63,110 bases of DNA from Anaerolineae bacterium (GCA_030950085.1 JAUZRW010000027.1:1-63110); one strand, 5' to 3'. Numbered from the stretch's first letter, positions 45,030 to 55,045 are shown. Notes: generated by a model from the letters alone, not told the origin. A program made the numbers and translations.

Positions 45030-46850
45030 ATGACAAAAGAGCAACAGGTGGTCTTAGTACCTGATTATCTCACAGTACGCGAAGTCGCAGAACTCATAGA
45101 TAGCAGTCCGATTGATGTGATGAAGACCCTCATCGCTAACGGGATTATGGCATCTATCAACCAGCAGATTGATTTTGATACCGCAGCCATTGTCATTGGC
45201 GAGATGGGATATGAGGCGAAGTCGCAAAGTGCGCTAGAAGCCGAAAAAGCAGAACAACAGCGTGCTGAAGAAATGACACGCAAATGGGAGCAGATGTACA
45301 AGGGCGAAAAGCCTGAAGACCTCGAACCCCGCCCCTCCGTGATTACAATTCTTGGTCATGTTGATCATGGCAAAACAACACTGATTGATACCATTCGTAA
45401 GGCTAATGTCGCAGATGGCGAGGCTGGCGGTATTACCCAACACATTGGCGCGTATCAAGTCAAGCATGATAACCAGACCATTACCTTCCTCGATACTCCG
45501 GGTCATGAAGCCTTTACCGCGATGCGGGCGCGTGGGGCGCAAGGTGCGGATATTGCAATTCTCGTGGTGGCGGCGGATGATGGCGTTATGCCGACAACCC
45601 GTGAGGCTTTGAATCATGCCCGTGCTGCAAATGTGCCGATTGTCGTGGCGATTACCAAAGTTGATAAGGACAATGCCAATCCTGATTTGGTGAAGCAACA
45701 GCTTGCAGAACTTGAGTTGATTCCTGATGAGTGGGACGGCGATACCATGATGATTCCAATCGCGGCATTGGAAGGAGATGGCATTGATGACTTGTTGGAA
45801 GCGTTAATTCTTGTTGCAGAAGAACACGATTTCGCAGCTAATCCAATTGGTACAGTACGTGGTGTCGTCTTAGAATCAGAAGTTGATAAATTCAAAGGGA
45901 CGTTGGCAACGCTGCTTGTGATGAATGGGACACTCAAGGTGGGTGATTCGATTGTTGCGGGTACATCTTATGGGCGTGTCAAAGCGATGTATGATGAACA
46001 TGGCAAGAAAATAAAGTCTGCGCCACCCTCAACCCCTGTATCAGTGCTAGGCTTGAACAATCCCCCAGAACCCGGTGATCGTTTTGAACGGGTGAAAAAT
46101 GATAAAGTTGCACGGGCAATAGCCCAAGAACTCATCGAAGAACAAGCTGTGAAAGCTCACAAACCTGTTGAGGCGCTGTCCTTAGAAGACATTTTCAAAC
46201 AGTTCCGAGCAGGTCAGGCAAAGCAGTTGAATCTGATTCTCAAGGTTGATGTGCAAGGGTCATTGCAGCCGATTGTTGATGGACTGGAAAAGATTTCGGG
46301 TGCGAACGAAGAAGGTATTCAAGTACGGGTATTGGCAGCAGATGTTGGCTCTATTTCCGAAAGTGATGTCATGCTGGCAAGTGCCGGTGATGCCGAAGCG
46401 GACAAAGCAATCATTATTGCATTTAACACGATTGTAGCCGATTCTGCGAAGAAACAAGCTGAGACACATGGCGTTGAAATCCGTAACTATAACGTGATTT
46501 ATAAGCTCTTTGAGGATATTGAACTCGCGCTTGAAGGAATGCTAGATCCGAAATACGAAGCGAAAATCATTGGTCAAGCGGAAGTTCGCCAGATATTTAG
46601 CATTTCCCGTGTCGGTAAAGTGGCTGGCAGCTATATGAAAGAAGGCGAGGCACAACGGCGCTCAAAAGCACGCATCAGTCGCCGAGGCAAGGTGCTTGGC
46701 GAAAATCTGGAAATTGATGCGCTCAAGCGTTTCAATGAAGATGTTTCTGAAGTGCGAACGGGCTTTGAGTTTGGCGTGAGTTTTGTCAATTTTAATGACA
46801 TTGAAGAAGGCGATATCATTGAATTCTTCGTCATGGAACGGGTTAGATAG
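45030..46850 (+). CDS. infB: translation initiation factor IF-2
   Basis: The 606-residue GTPase brings initiator tRNA to the 30S subunit and drives subunit joining. A short N-terminal IF2 domain ([23 protein letters not shown]) precedes the G domain at about 108: [21 protein letters not shown], and TKVD at the G4 position where NKxD is usual. Domains II, III and the C-terminal tRNA-binding C2 (ending [14 protein letters not shown]) are complete. It is a short form without the long N-terminal extension. The ATG with GGGAGAG upstream was preferred to a TTG six codons earlier. Confidence 0.96.
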   Translation: MTKEQQVVLVPDYLTVREVAELIDSSPIDVMKTLIANGIMASINQQIDFDTAAIVIGEMGYEAKSQSALEAEKAEQQRAEEMTRKWEQMYKGEKPEDLEPRPSVITILGHVDHGKTTLIDTIRKANVADGEAGGITQHIGAYQVKHDNQTITFLDTPGHEAFTAMRARGAQGADIAILVVAADDGVMPTTREALNHARAANVPIVVAITKVDKDNANPDLVKQQLAELELIPDEWDGDTMMIPIAALEGDGIDDLLEALILVAEEHDFAANPIGTVRGVVLESEVDKFKGTLATLLVMNGTLKVGDSIVAGTSYGRVKAMYDEHGKKIKSAPPSTPVSVLGLNNPPEPGDRFERVKNDKVARAIAQELIEEQAVKAHKPVEALSLEDIFKQFRAGQAKQLNLILKVDVQGSLQPIVDGLEKISGANEEGIQVRVLAADVGSISESDVMLASAGDAEADKAIIIAFNTIVADSAKKQAETHGVEIRNYNVIYKLFEDIELALEGMLDPKYEAKIIGQAEVRQIFSISRVGKVAGSYMKEGEAQRRSKARISRRGKVLGENLEIDALKRFNEDVSEVRTGFEFGVSFVNFNDIEEGDIIEFFVMERVR

Positions 46851-46876
46851 TCTGTGTCTTAGCGAGTAAAATGTTT

Positions 46877-46907
46877 TGAGGTACGTTGATTTGGCGTGCC
46901 TCATTTT
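46877..46907 (+). terminator. intergenic hairpin between infB and rbfA
   Basis: TGAGGTACG and CGTGCCTCA form a 9-bp stem (one G-U) with a 9-base loop, followed by TTTTGTCTT. It may reduce read-through to rbfA. Confidence 0.6.
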
Positions 46908-46941
46908 GTCTTAGATACAGCGTTCAGAAAGGATAGTCATC

Positions 46942-47295
46942 ATGTCAGTTAAGAGAGCGCGTGTGAATGAACGGATTCGCACAATTTTGAGTGAGTTGCT
47001 CCTACGTGAAGTTTCTGACCCACGTTTACAGGGTATTACCGTAACTGAAGTATCGCTTGACTCTGAATTGATGTATGCCACCGTGTATGTCAATGCACTA
47101 GGGGATGAAGAGCGCGAAGATGAAGTCATGTCTGCTCTCAAAAAAGCAGGAGGCTATTTGCGCCACGAAGTTGGGCAACGGATTCGCTTGAGAAATACAC
47201 CAGAACTCAATTTTCGCTGGGATAAATCATTGGCAGAGGCTGAACGGATTAATCAATTGCTGGATAGTCTCGATATCCCTGAGGATGAGGAATGA
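46942..47295 (+). CDS. rbfA: ribosome-binding factor A
   Basis: The 117-residue KH-like protein helps 16S rRNA maturation in the 30S subunit. The start RARVNERIRTILSELLLREVSDPRLQGITVTEVSL and the LNFRWDKSLAEAERINQLL end are typical. Size is normal. AAGG lies upstream of the ATG; the end overlaps nrnA by ATGA. Confidence 0.95.
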   Translation: MSVKRARVNERIRTILSELLLREVSDPRLQGITVTEVSLDSELMYATVYVNALGDEEREDEVMSALKKAGGYLRHEVGQRIRLRNTPELNFRWDKSLAEAERINQLLDSLDIPEDEE

Positions 47296-48281
47296 CAGAA
47301 AAACTAATTGAATGGGAAAAGGCAACACAGGCAATCAACGCAGCACAATCTATTCTGATTGTCACGCATATTAGCCCTGATGGTGATGCCATTGGCTCTG
47401 CCTTAGGACTCGCCAATGCCCTTAAGCAAATGGGCAAAACTGTGACGGTTGCCGATGATGATGGTGTGCCGGATTTCCTGAAATTTCTGCCTCATGCTGA
47501 TACTGTGGTGCAATACCTGAAAAAAGGTTCTTGGGATGTGATGATTTCTACCGATGCTAGTGATGATGAACGCACTGGCGAAGTCGGAATATATGGACGG
47601 GCGCATAGCAAAACGGTGATTAATCTCGACCATCACGTAACAAACACCTATTTTGGTGATATTTATCTCGTCGTGCCATCGGCGGTGAGTGCGACTGAAA
47701 TCGTATTTGACTGGTGGGAAACTATCGGGATTGACTGGAATCATGATATTGCGATGCCGCTACTGACGGGTCTTGTCACGGATACATTGGGTTTTCGTAT
47801 CAGTAGTGTTACCGCAAGGACACTAGAGGTTGCACAGTCATTGATGCGTTATGGCGGCTCGTTAGCAGAAGCGATGGCACGTACACTCGAAAGTAAATCG
47901 TGGAAAGAGGTTGCCCTTTGGAAACAGGTGCTACCCTCTGCGGTTTTACGGGGTCAGATTGTGGAAGCGGTTATCACGCCAGATGATATTGCGGCAGTCG
48001 GTCTGACAGAAATGGGTGATGCTGGTTTAGTTAGTTTTTTACGCAAAGTCGATGAGGCGGTTATTGCTGTCGTTTTCAAGCAACATAGTGAGCGCGAGGT
48101 TATTGTTAGTCTACGCTCTAAGCAGGGTTATGATGTAGCTGAGGTTGCTTTGGCACTCGGCGGCGGTGGTCATGCACAAGCATCGGGCGCAACGATTTTT
48201 GGCACACTAGATGATGCACGGGCGAAGGTTCTCCCTCTGCTAGAGGCGGCGGCTGAAAAAGGAAAACCAGAAATTGCCTGA
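47292..48281 (+). CDS. nrnA: bifunctional oligoribonuclease / PAP phosphatase, NrnA family
   Basis: The 329-residue DHH phosphoesterase degrades short RNAs and can release phosphate from pAp. Metal-binding motifs are visible: THISPDGDAIGSALGL, ISTDASD and the DHH itself in NLDHHVTN, and the DHHA1 domain has GGGGHAQASGATI. It is coupled to rbfA by a 4-base overlap and to truB by an 8-base overlap. This linkage to the infB operon is common in Gram-positive-like lineages. Confidence 0.92.
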   Translation: MTEKLIEWEKATQAINAAQSILIVTHISPDGDAIGSALGLANALKQMGKTVTVADDDGVPDFLKFLPHADTVVQYLKKGSWDVMISTDASDDERTGEVGIYGRAHSKTVINLDHHVTNTYFGDIYLVVPSAVSATEIVFDWWETIGIDWNHDIAMPLLTGLVTDTLGFRISSVTARTLEVAQSLMRYGGSLAEAMARTLESKSWKEVALWKQVLPSAVLRGQIVEAVITPDDIAAVGLTEMGDAGLVSFLRKVDEAVIAVVFKQHSEREVIVSLRSKQGYDVAEVALALGGGGHAQASGATIFGTLDDARAKVLPLLEAAAEKGKPEIA

Positions 48282-49173
48282 ACAAGTTATGGGTTTTCTC
48301 AATGTGAATAAACCATCGGGACTCACAAGTTTTGATGTAGTGGCACGAGTGCGGCGTTTATCTGTACAAACAACAGCGACGAAAAAAGTCGGTCATGCTG
48401 GCACACTAGACCCGATGGCAACGGGTGTCTTGGTGGTTTGCGTCGGGCAAGCAACGCGCCTCAGTTCATATGCTATGAAATCGAAAAAAGAATATCGTGC
48501 CACTGTGCATTTAGGTATTGAAACCGATACCTATGATGCCGAAGGAAAGACTGTCGCCACAACTGACTCCTCACACATCACACAGGAGCAAGTCGAATCT
48601 GTCTTAGGCGATTTTCGCGGTGCGATTCAGCAATTGCCACCCATGTATAGTGCTATCAAAAAAGATGGCAAAAAACTCTATGAATTGGCACGTCAAGGCA
48701 AGGCAATTGATGTTGAGGCTCGTCCCGTGACATTGTATTCAATTGATATTGTTGTGTGGGATGCGCCGCAATTTATACTGCATGTAAAGTGTAGTCCAGG
48801 TACGTATATTCGTAGCTTGGCGCATGATATTGGGCAAAAATTGGGCGTTGGCGCACATCTCGCCGCATTAGAGCGTACCCGTAGTGGTGGTTTTCATGTC
48901 GAAAATGCCGTTGAGCTAGATACCTTGCTTGCTAGTGAGGATTGGCAGCAATATTTAATTTCACCCAAGGTAGCTTTGTCGAATTGGCAGTCGATTCAAC
49001 TCAGTGACGAACAAGTCAACGAGTTGCAAGTTGGGCGTTTTATCGCAAACGAAACCAATACTGAAGAACCGTATATTATGGCTTATATGCCTGATGGTCA
49101 TTTACTGGCAATTTTGGAAAATCGCGGTAAGTTGTGGAAGCCACATAAGGTCTTTTTGCCGACAAAATCTTAG
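48274..49173 (+). CDS. truB: tRNA pseudouridine(55) synthase TruB
   Basis: The 299-residue protein makes pseudouridine 55 in the T loop of tRNAs. Catalytic Asp is in HAGTLDPMATGVLVV, with the family KKEYRATVHLG and the C-terminal PUA-like part. The TTG start overlaps the nrnA stop and has AAGGA upstream; an ATG five codons later (MGFLNVNKPSG) is an equally acceptable start and closer to family norms. Confidence 0.93.
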   Translation: MPEQVMGFLNVNKPSGLTSFDVVARVRRLSVQTTATKKVGHAGTLDPMATGVLVVCVGQATRLSSYAMKSKKEYRATVHLGIETDTYDAEGKTVATTDSSHITQEQVESVLGDFRGAIQQLPPMYSAIKKDGKKLYELARQGKAIDVEARPVTLYSIDIVVWDAPQFILHVKCSPGTYIRSLAHDIGQKLGVGAHLAALERTRSGGFHVENAVELDTLLASEDWQQYLISPKVALSNWQSIQLSDEQVNELQVGRFIANETNTEEPYIMAYMPDGHLLAILENRGKLWKPHKVFLPTKS

Positions 49174-49187
49174 GACGGAAAATTTTG

Positions 49188-50126
49188 ATGCAGCATGTCG
49201 CTTCACTGGCAGATGTACAGGTTGATAAATCGTCAGTCGTGACAATTGGGGTATTTGATGGCGTGCATCGTGGGCATCAATCGCTCATTAAGCGCATTGT
49301 CGAAACAGCACACCAAGCTAACCGTTTAGCTGTCGTGTTAACATTTCATCCCCATCCTGATGTTGTGTTGCGTGATGTGCAAAGTCGCTATTATCTAACG
49401 ACTCCAGATTATCGCGCTCGCTTACTTGGTGATATGGGTGTCGATATTGTTGTTACGCACCCCTTTGATGAGACGATTCGCTCTATTCGGGCGGCGGATT
49501 TTGTCAATAAACTGGTCAAACATTTACACATGAAAGATTTGTGGGTTGGGCAAGATTTCACACTGGGTTATAAACGCGAGGGCAATGTAGACTTGCTCAG
49601 ACAAATTGGGGTTGAACTTGGCTATATTGTGTCACCGATTGAACTTGTCACCCAAAATAATGGCGGCGATACAATTACGAGTACCATTATCCGCGAACTG
49701 CTTGAGAATGGAAATATTGAAGCAACCTCGGAACTCTTAGGGCGCAGTTATTGTGTTGAAGGGGCAGTGGTTGAAGGCGATAAGCGCGGGCGAACTATCG
49801 GCTTTCCAACAGCGAATATGGCAGTTTGGGAACAGCAAGCACTCCCCGCGAATGGTGTTTATGCAGGGTGGGCGATGTTAGGCGATGAGCGTTTTATGGC
49901 AGTCACCAACGTGGGTGTGAGACCGACATTTGATGGCACAACAATTACGATTGAACCACACTTACTCGATTTTGACCGTGATATTTATGGCGAAATACTC
50001 TCTTTGACATTTGAAACCCGTTTGCGAAGTGAACAGAAATTTGAGGGCATCGACGCATTGAAAGCTCAATTACATCGTGATATCGCACAGGGTCGAGATT
50101 TACTCGCACAAAAAGAAGCTAATTAA
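49188..50126 (+). CDS. ribF: bifunctional riboflavin kinase / FMN adenylyltransferase
   Basis: The 312-residue enzyme makes FMN and FAD from riboflavin. The adenylyltransferase domain has the nucleotide-binding GVFDGVHRGHQSLI and TFHPHPD; the C-terminal kinase domain has RGRTIGFPTANM and GVYAGWA. It is the last gene of the operon; 17 bases separate its end from the convergent era gene, with no clear terminator. AGGACGG precedes the ATG. Confidence 0.94.
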   Translation: MQHVASLADVQVDKSSVVTIGVFDGVHRGHQSLIKRIVETAHQANRLAVVLTFHPHPDVVLRDVQSRYYLTTPDYRARLLGDMGVDIVVTHPFDETIRSIRAADFVNKLVKHLHMKDLWVGQDFTLGYKREGNVDLLRQIGVELGYIVSPIELVTQNNGGDTITSTIIRELLENGNIEATSELLGRSYCVEGAVVEGDKRGRTIGFPTANMAVWEQQALPANGVYAGWAMLGDERFMAVTNVGVRPTFDGTTITIEPHLLDFDRDIYGEILSLTFETRLRSEQKFEGIDALKAQLHRDIAQGRDLLAQKEAN

Positions 50127-50143
50127 CAGGAATGGTGTATGTT

Positions 50144-51079
50144 CTAATCCACGTCGTTTTTCGGCATCCGATATCCGACTCGTCGCATAAAAGTTTCATT
50201 GCTACGCCAATTCTTGAGTACCTTCACTCGCAAATCAAGAAACACTTGTCGCTCTACCATAGGCTCAATTTCTTGACGGGCTTCAATACCAATCTTTTTA
50301 ATCATACTGCCACTCTTGCCAATCACAATGCCTTTTTGTGAATTGCGTTCCACGTAGATAACAGCGTAAATATCAGTGCGCGTCTCTTTATCTTTATAGT
50401 CCGTGACTTCAACAGCGACGGCGTGTGGAATCTCATGTTCCGTGTTGAGAATTACTTTTTCGCGGATGACTTCCGCCACCATAAAGCGCATCGTCAAATC
50501 GCTCACTTGGTCAACCGGATAGTAACGGGGTCCTTGCGGCATCAAGGCTATCAAAGCCTGTGTTAAATCGCTGATGCCGTCACCTTTGGCAGCACTGACC
50601 CGATAGGCTGCTGTGTGGTCTATGAGCGATGTGTAGGCGCTAAAATTATCTTTTTTCAGTACAAGGTCGATTTTGTTCAATACCAATATCACAGGCGTAT
50701 CTTTTGCTTTTTCTTGGATGGTTGTGGCGATATAGTTGTCGGATTTATGTGGCGCTTCGCTCACATCGAGAATCCAAACAATGACATCGGCATCTTCTAA
50801 TGCTTGTGATGCGACAGTCATCATATAATCGCCGAGTGCATTGCGTGGTTTATGTAATCCCGGTGTATCTGTGAAGAGAATTTGCCCCGATTCTTCGGTG
50901 TAAATCCCTAATTGATTGCGGCGCGTGGTTTGTGGCTTGGGGGTTGCAATGGCGACTTTTTGCCCAATGATGGCATTAATCAATGTCGATTTACCGACAT
51001 TCGGGCGACCTACCACAGCAATCCCGCCCGAACGATGGTCATCAGACCATTCATCATTGAAGATGCTATCGAGTGTCAT
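50144..51079 (-). CDS. era: GTPase Era
   Basis: The 311-residue GTPase checks 16S rRNA 3'-end maturation. G1 is GRPNVGKST, G2/G3 lie in TPKPQTTRRNQ and DTPGLHKPRNALG, G4 is LNKIDLV, and the C-terminal KH domain has the GKSGSMIKKIGIEARQEIE loop and FLDLRVKVLKNWR. The ATG with AGAGG upstream overlaps the preceding gene's stop by ATGA. It is convergent with ribF. Confidence 0.95.
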   Translation of the reverse strand: MTLDSIFNDEWSDDHRSGGIAVVGRPNVGKSTLINAIIGQKVAIATPKPQTTRRNQLGIYTEESGQILFTDTPGLHKPRNALGDYMMTVASQALEDADVIVWILDVSEAPHKSDNYIATTIQEKAKDTPVILVLNKIDLVLKKDNFSAYTSLIDHTAAYRVSAAKGDGISDLTQALIALMPQGPRYYPVDQVSDLTMRFMVAEVIREKVILNTEHEIPHAVAVEVTDYKDKETRTDIYAVIYVERNSQKGIVIGKSGSMIKKIGIEARQEIEPMVERQVFLDLRVKVLKNWRSNETFMRRVGYRMPKNDVD

Positions 51080-51582
51080 GATTGTGCCTCTTGCCATGCT
51101 TCAAGTGAATGATAGATAGTTGCATATTGATTGAGCCGTTCGGGTAATTTTGCTGTATCTGTTGTGATGATAGCGTTGATTTGTGCGAGGGGCTTTGTCG
51201 CCTCATTATCAGCATAGATAAGAATATGAAGCGGCTGCATTAAGTCCAAGGATTTAACAACAACCATATCTTCTTCGCCGTCATTGCGGAAACCAACGAC
51301 ATCAGCACGCGGATGTAAGTTACTCTTATTCATCAAGAAATGCCACGCATTCTCGCCCGTGAGAAATTCGCCATAGTCTAGTGCCAGTAAGCTCGGCACA
51401 ATGCTGACATGCGGCTTACCTAAATAGGCGACACCATAGCGCACAACCCAACTCCCCGTATGGATAATAGTTGTATTTTCGAGAGGGTGAGGTGATAGCA
51501 GCAATGCCGCGTCAATTTGCACGATTGCACCCTCAAAATCATCACCTATCGGATTGCGTGGCGGAATCTTTGGTGCGCTCAT
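51076..51582 (-). CDS. conserved-looking protein of unknown function, upstream of era
   Basis: I do not recognise this 168-residue protein. It is soluble, mixed alpha/beta, with no cysteine, no signal peptide and no membrane helix. Visible segments are GSWVVRYGVAYLGKPHVSIVPS and LDLMQPLHILIYADN. It overlaps the era start by ATGA and begins 6 bases after a small membrane protein gene, so the three form one operon. A link to ribosome assembly through era is only positional. Confidence 0.65.
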   Translation of the reverse strand: MSAPKIPPRNPIGDDFEGAIVQIDAALLLSPHPLENTTIIHTGSWVVRYGVAYLGKPHVSIVPSLLALDYGEFLTGENAWHFLMNKSNLHPRADVVGFRNDGEEDMVVVKSLDLMQPLHILIYADNEATKPLAQINAIITTDTAKLPERLNQYATIYHSLEAWQEAQS

Positions 51583-51588
51583 AAATGA

Positions 51589-51921
51589 TTAATGACTATC
51601 GCTATCTTCGGCATTTTCATCACCGTGGTCGTCATCGTCATGCTGATGTCCATGATATAGCGGCACATTGATATCATCAAAATGCTCATGTGGACGCACT
51701 GCAACTACCCAACCAGCAATAGATGTCACCAATAAACCTGCGCCGAGAGCAACCACGAGACCAACAATATCGCTTGGTGCATCGGGCAGCACGACACCAA
51801 CACCTGCCGCGACAATCATCAATGTGACACCCAAGCCACCAATCATCGCAATACCAGTGAGTACAGATTCACTGACTTTTGCTTGTTCTTTATCTTGCGT
51901 TTCTTGTGTTTCAGTTGACAC
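51589..51921 (-). CDS. small membrane protein with His/Asp-rich tail
   Basis: The 110-residue protein has a polar N-terminus (about 20 residues), two transmembrane helices (about 22-44 and 50-70) and a C-terminal tail of about 38 residues very rich in His, Asp and Glu (HGHQHDDDDHGDE and closing DSDSH). Such a tail is likely to bind divalent metal such as Zn or Ni (inference); no known transporter motif is present. The start is GTG after AAAGGG; a promoter lies upstream. Confidence 0.65.
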   Translation of the reverse strand: MSTETQETQDKEQAKVSESVLTGIAMIGGLGVTLMIVAAGVGVVLPDAPSDIVGLVVALGAGLLVTSIAGWVVAVRPHEHFDDINVPLYHGHQHDDDDHGDENAEDSDSH

Positions 51922-51989
51922 TGGAATAACCCTTTCCAGACTCTCAGTAAGCTAATCTAACTTAATTTTGAATTCAAAAACAGACTCTT

Positions 51990-52018
51990 ATTCTACGCGA
52001 TGAACAGAATGATTACAA
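51990..52018 (-). promoter_or_regulatory. promoter of the small-membrane-protein/era operon
   Basis: On the minus strand TTGTAA, 17 bases, TAGAAT, about 70 bases upstream of the GTG start. Confidence 0.55.
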
Positions 52019-52030
52019 CACTTCGACAAT

Positions 52031-52082
52031 TCTTAAGTGAATAACTGCTATGAGGTGCTGTACCATGTATCTCAAGTGAATA
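52031..52082 (+). repeat. direct repeat upstream of pckA
   Basis: TCTTAAGTGAATA at 52031 and TCTCAAGTGAATA at 52070 match at 12 of 13 bases and start 39 bases apart, a possible pair of regulator sites. Confidence 0.4.
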
Positions 52083-52330
52083 GAGACTCAATTTGCTAGA
52101 TGTAAAAATACCATGTGCATATTGCATAGTGAAAAATTTGCTTATATTGTGTATATTGTCCAGCGTCAGTAAGTGAGTGTTTGTGAAATTCCGTACAAAT
52201 GGATGAAAAGCACATCATTTTTCAAACAAATGTCACGACACTTTCATATGGACATCGTTTATAATTTTAATTGTTCAGGATTGCACAAGCTATTTTCGCA
52301 AACATTAAGGCAACAGGAGAAAATCCACTT

Positions 52331-53947
52331 ATGTATGCAAAACCCCATGTAAACAGTGATGTAGGGCTAGAAGAGGTTGGTCTGCGTTCTGCGGATATTA
52401 AGAATGTTCATATTCATTGGAATCTCAATCCGTCAGAACTATATGAACATGCTATCCGCAACAATGAAGCAGAATTGACAAAAGATGGTGCGATACGGGT
52501 ACTGACAGGTCAATATACAGGTCGTAGCCCTAACGATAAATACTTTGTCCAGCAATCGCCGTCTGAAAGTAAAATCTGGTGGGGCGACATCAATCAAGCA
52601 ACGACAGCACAGTTGTTTGACCACATGCACGGGAAAGTTCTCGACCACCTGAGTCATGCCCGTAACTTGTATGTCCACGACGCATTTTGCGGTGCAGATA
52701 AAACTTATCGGATGCCGATACGTGTTATCAGTGAAGTCGCGTATCATGCTCTATTTTCATGGAATATGTTTGTGCGTGCGACATTAGAAGAACAATCTGA
52801 ACATTTGCCAGATTTTACGGTTCTCGCTGCTCCAACTTTGATTGCTCGTCCTGATGTTGATGGCACGCGAACAGGGACATTTATTGGGGTCAATATTGAA
52901 AAGAAACTGATTATTATCGTGGGGACGCTTTATAGTGGCGAGGTCAAAAAAGGGATATTCAGCATCATGAATTACCTGCTGCCACAAAAAGGTGTGATGC
53001 CGATGCACTGCTCGGCAAATAGCAGCGAAGATGGTAGCAATTCGGCAGTTTTCTTCGGTCTCAGTGGAACAGGCAAGACAACCCTCAGCGCAGACCCCAA
53101 CCGCATCCTTATTGGAGACGATGAACATGGCTGGAGTGATGATGGAATCTTCAATTTTGAGGGTGGTTGTTACGCCAAAACGATTAACCTGAGCGAAGAG
53201 AGCGAACCTCTCATTTACGCGACAACTAAGATGTTCGGCACTATTCTGGAAAATGTACCGCTACTCGAAGACCGTACACCGGATTTTGACGATACCCGTT
53301 ATACACAGAATACACGCTGTTCCTATCCTTTGCACTATATCCCAAATGCCAGCGATACAGGTGTAGGCGGACATCCCGATAATGTAATTTTCCTAACGGC
53401 TGATGCCTTTGGTGTCTTACCACCTATCAGCAAACTATCACCAGAACAAGCGATGTATCACTTCATTAGTGGCTACACAGCAAAAGTCGCAGGGACTGAA
53501 CGGGGTGTGACAGAACCACAAGCAACATTCAGTGCCTGTTTTGGTGCGCCCTTTATGCCACTGCATCCGACTGTTTATGCCAAATTACTCGCGGAAAGAA
53601 TCAAGAAACACAGTGCGGCGGTATGGTTGGTGAACACGGGTTGGACAGGGGGTGCTTACGGTACAGGTAGTCGGATGAAACTCAGCTACACTCGTCGCAT
53701 GATAAACGCGGCACTCAATGGTGACTTGGATAATGTCGAATTTGAGGAAGAACCCTTCTTTGGTCTGATGATACCAACACACATACAAGGCGTACCAGAT
53801 GATGTTCTCAGACCGCGTGCAACATGGGCAGATGTGGGGGCATATGATGAAAAAGCCCAACAACTGGCGCAAATGTTCAAACAAAACTTTGCCCAATTTG
53901 CAAACCAAGCCAGTGATGATATTCTGGCAGGTGGACCAAAAGTCTAA
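52331..53947 (+). CDS. pckA: phosphoenolpyruvate carboxykinase (ATP)
   Basis: The 538-residue enzyme interconverts oxaloacetate plus ATP and PEP plus CO2, the entry to gluconeogenesis. Motifs: substrate-binding TGRSPNDKYF, the P-loop FFGLSGTGKTTLSADP, the metal-binding IGDDEHGWSDDGIFNFEGGCYAK and the adenine-binding NTGWTGGAYGTGSRMKLSYTR. The length and motifs place it in the ATP-dependent class. AGGAGA lies before the ATG; the longer frame upstream adds 20 non-conserved residues. It is followed by mdh. Confidence 0.96.
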   Translation: MYAKPHVNSDVGLEEVGLRSADIKNVHIHWNLNPSELYEHAIRNNEAELTKDGAIRVLTGQYTGRSPNDKYFVQQSPSESKIWWGDINQATTAQLFDHMHGKVLDHLSHARNLYVHDAFCGADKTYRMPIRVISEVAYHALFSWNMFVRATLEEQSEHLPDFTVLAAPTLIARPDVDGTRTGTFIGVNIEKKLIIIVGTLYSGEVKKGIFSIMNYLLPQKGVMPMHCSANSSEDGSNSAVFFGLSGTGKTTLSADPNRILIGDDEHGWSDDGIFNFEGGCYAKTINLSEESEPLIYATTKMFGTILENVPLLEDRTPDFDDTRYTQNTRCSYPLHYIPNASDTGVGGHPDNVIFLTADAFGVLPPISKLSPEQAMYHFISGYTAKVAGTERGVTEPQATFSACFGAPFMPLHPTVYAKLLAERIKKHSAAVWLVNTGWTGGAYGTGSRMKLSYTRRMINAALNGDLDNVEFEEEPFFGLMIPTHIQGVPDDVLRPRATWADVGAYDEKAQQLAQMFKQNFAQFANQASDDILAGGPKV

Positions 53948-53974
53948 TCTGTGACGAAACTCATGTTAAATTTT

Positions 53975-54016
53975 GTGGGAATTGGGTGTATGATTGCTCA
54001 GTTCCCACTTTTTATT
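53975..54016 (+). terminator. terminator after pckA
   Basis: GTGGGAA and TTCCCAC form a 7-bp stem around a 20-base loop, followed by TTTTTATT. Confidence 0.7.
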
Positions 54017-54058
54017 GTGGTTTTGACCGAAAATATTTCATCAGGAGATAATGACCGC

Positions 54059-55045
54059 ATGACAGAACCTATTCGTGTAGCGATAACAGGTGGTGCTGGA
54101 CAAATTGCTTATAGTCTATTGTTCCGTATCGGCAATGGCGAAGTTTTTGGATCCGACCAACCTGTGATTTTACAGATTCTTGAGATTCCCCCAGCGATGG
54201 ATGCGCTGAAAGGTGTCGTTATGGAATTGGAAGATGCTGCCCAACCGCTTGTCCATGGCATCGTTGCCACAGATGATGCAAGCGTTGCTTTCAAAGATGC
54301 AAATTGGGCGATTCTCGTGGGTGGTCGTCCGCGTGGACCGGGCATGGAACGGAAAGACGTAATTGGCGTGAACGCTCCGATTTTTGTTGACCAAGGCAAG
54401 GCAATTAATGATAATGCCGCAAAAGATATTCGTGTTTTGGTCGTTGCTAACCCCTGTAACTCCAATTGCTTGATAGCAAAATCCAACGCACCGGATATCC
54501 CGAATGACCGTTGGTTTGCAATGACACGCCTTGACCAAAATCGCGCCGTCGCACAATTGGCTAAAAAAGCAGGTGTCACACCGGATAAAGTAACGAACGT
54601 GGGCATCTGGGGTAATCATAGTGCGACCCAATTTCCTAGCTTTGAACACATCAAAATTGATGGCAAACCGGCACTAGAAGTCATTGATGACCGTGCATGG
54701 TTTGAAGGCGAATTCTTGAAGACGATTCAGCAACGCGGCAAGGCGATTATCAATGCCCGTGGCAAATCATCTGCGGCGAGTGCTGCCAATGCTGCACTCG
54801 ATACTATTCGCTCATTGATAACACCCACAGCAGATGGCGATTGGTTTAGTGCTGCTATCTATAGTGCTGGAAACCCCTATGGCGTTGATGAAAACTTGAT
54901 ATATTCTTTCCCATTACGCACCGATGGCAAAGGCAATATCGAAATTGTGGCAGGTTTGGATATCAGCGACTTTGCAAGCGGCAAAATCAAAGCCACTGAA
55001 GCTGAACTCACTGAAGAACGTTCTGGTGTGACGAATCTACTTTAG
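54059..55045 (+). CDS. mdh: malate dehydrogenase
   Basis: The 328-residue NAD(P)-dependent enzyme interconverts malate and oxaloacetate. The Rossmann start is [14 protein letters not shown], substrate-binding Arg are in GMERKD and TRLDQNRA, and the catalytic His is in [10 protein letters not shown]. Length and motifs match the 327-330-residue class (TIGR01759 type), also found in Thermus and many Gram-negatives. Placed after pckA, it supplies or uses the oxaloacetate of that reaction. AGGAG stands 11 bases ahead; a tiny out-of-frame ORF (ATG to TGA, three codons) overlaps the start. Confidence 0.95.
   Translation: MTEPIRVAITGGAGQIAYSLLFRIGNGEVFGSDQPVILQILEIPPAMDALKGVVMELEDAAQPLVHGIVATDDASVAFKDANWAILVGGRPRGPGMERKDVIGVNAPIFVDQGKAINDNAAKDIRVLVVANPCNSNCLIAKSNAPDIPNDRWFAMTRLDQNRAVAQLAKKAGVTPDKVTNVGIWGNHSATQFPSFEHIKIDGKPALEVIDDRAWFEGEFLKTIQQRGKAIINARGKSSAASAANAALDTIRSLITPTADGDWFSAAIYSAGNPYGVDENLIYSFPLRTDGKGNIEIVAGLDISDFASGKIKATEAELTEERSGVTNLL

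Larger units (their letters stand above)
51922..52330. other. divergent intergenic region upstream of pckA
   Basis: No gene is visible in these 409 bases. They contain the minus-strand promoter at 51990, two direct copies of a 13-base word 39 bases apart (52031 and 52070), and an AT-rich stretch leading to TATAAT at 52260-52265, which is 70 bases before the pckA ATG and has no good -35. Confidence 0.55.

Noticed and set aside
54051-54062. Three-codon ORF (ATG ACC GCA TGA) overlapping the mdh start
   Set aside because: It is only three bases from the ribosome binding site, too close for good initiation, and may be chance.
54109-54649. Two long minus-strand frames (165 and 159 codons) inside mdh
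   Set aside because: Both overlap each other and the complete malate dehydrogenase; neither has a start signal.
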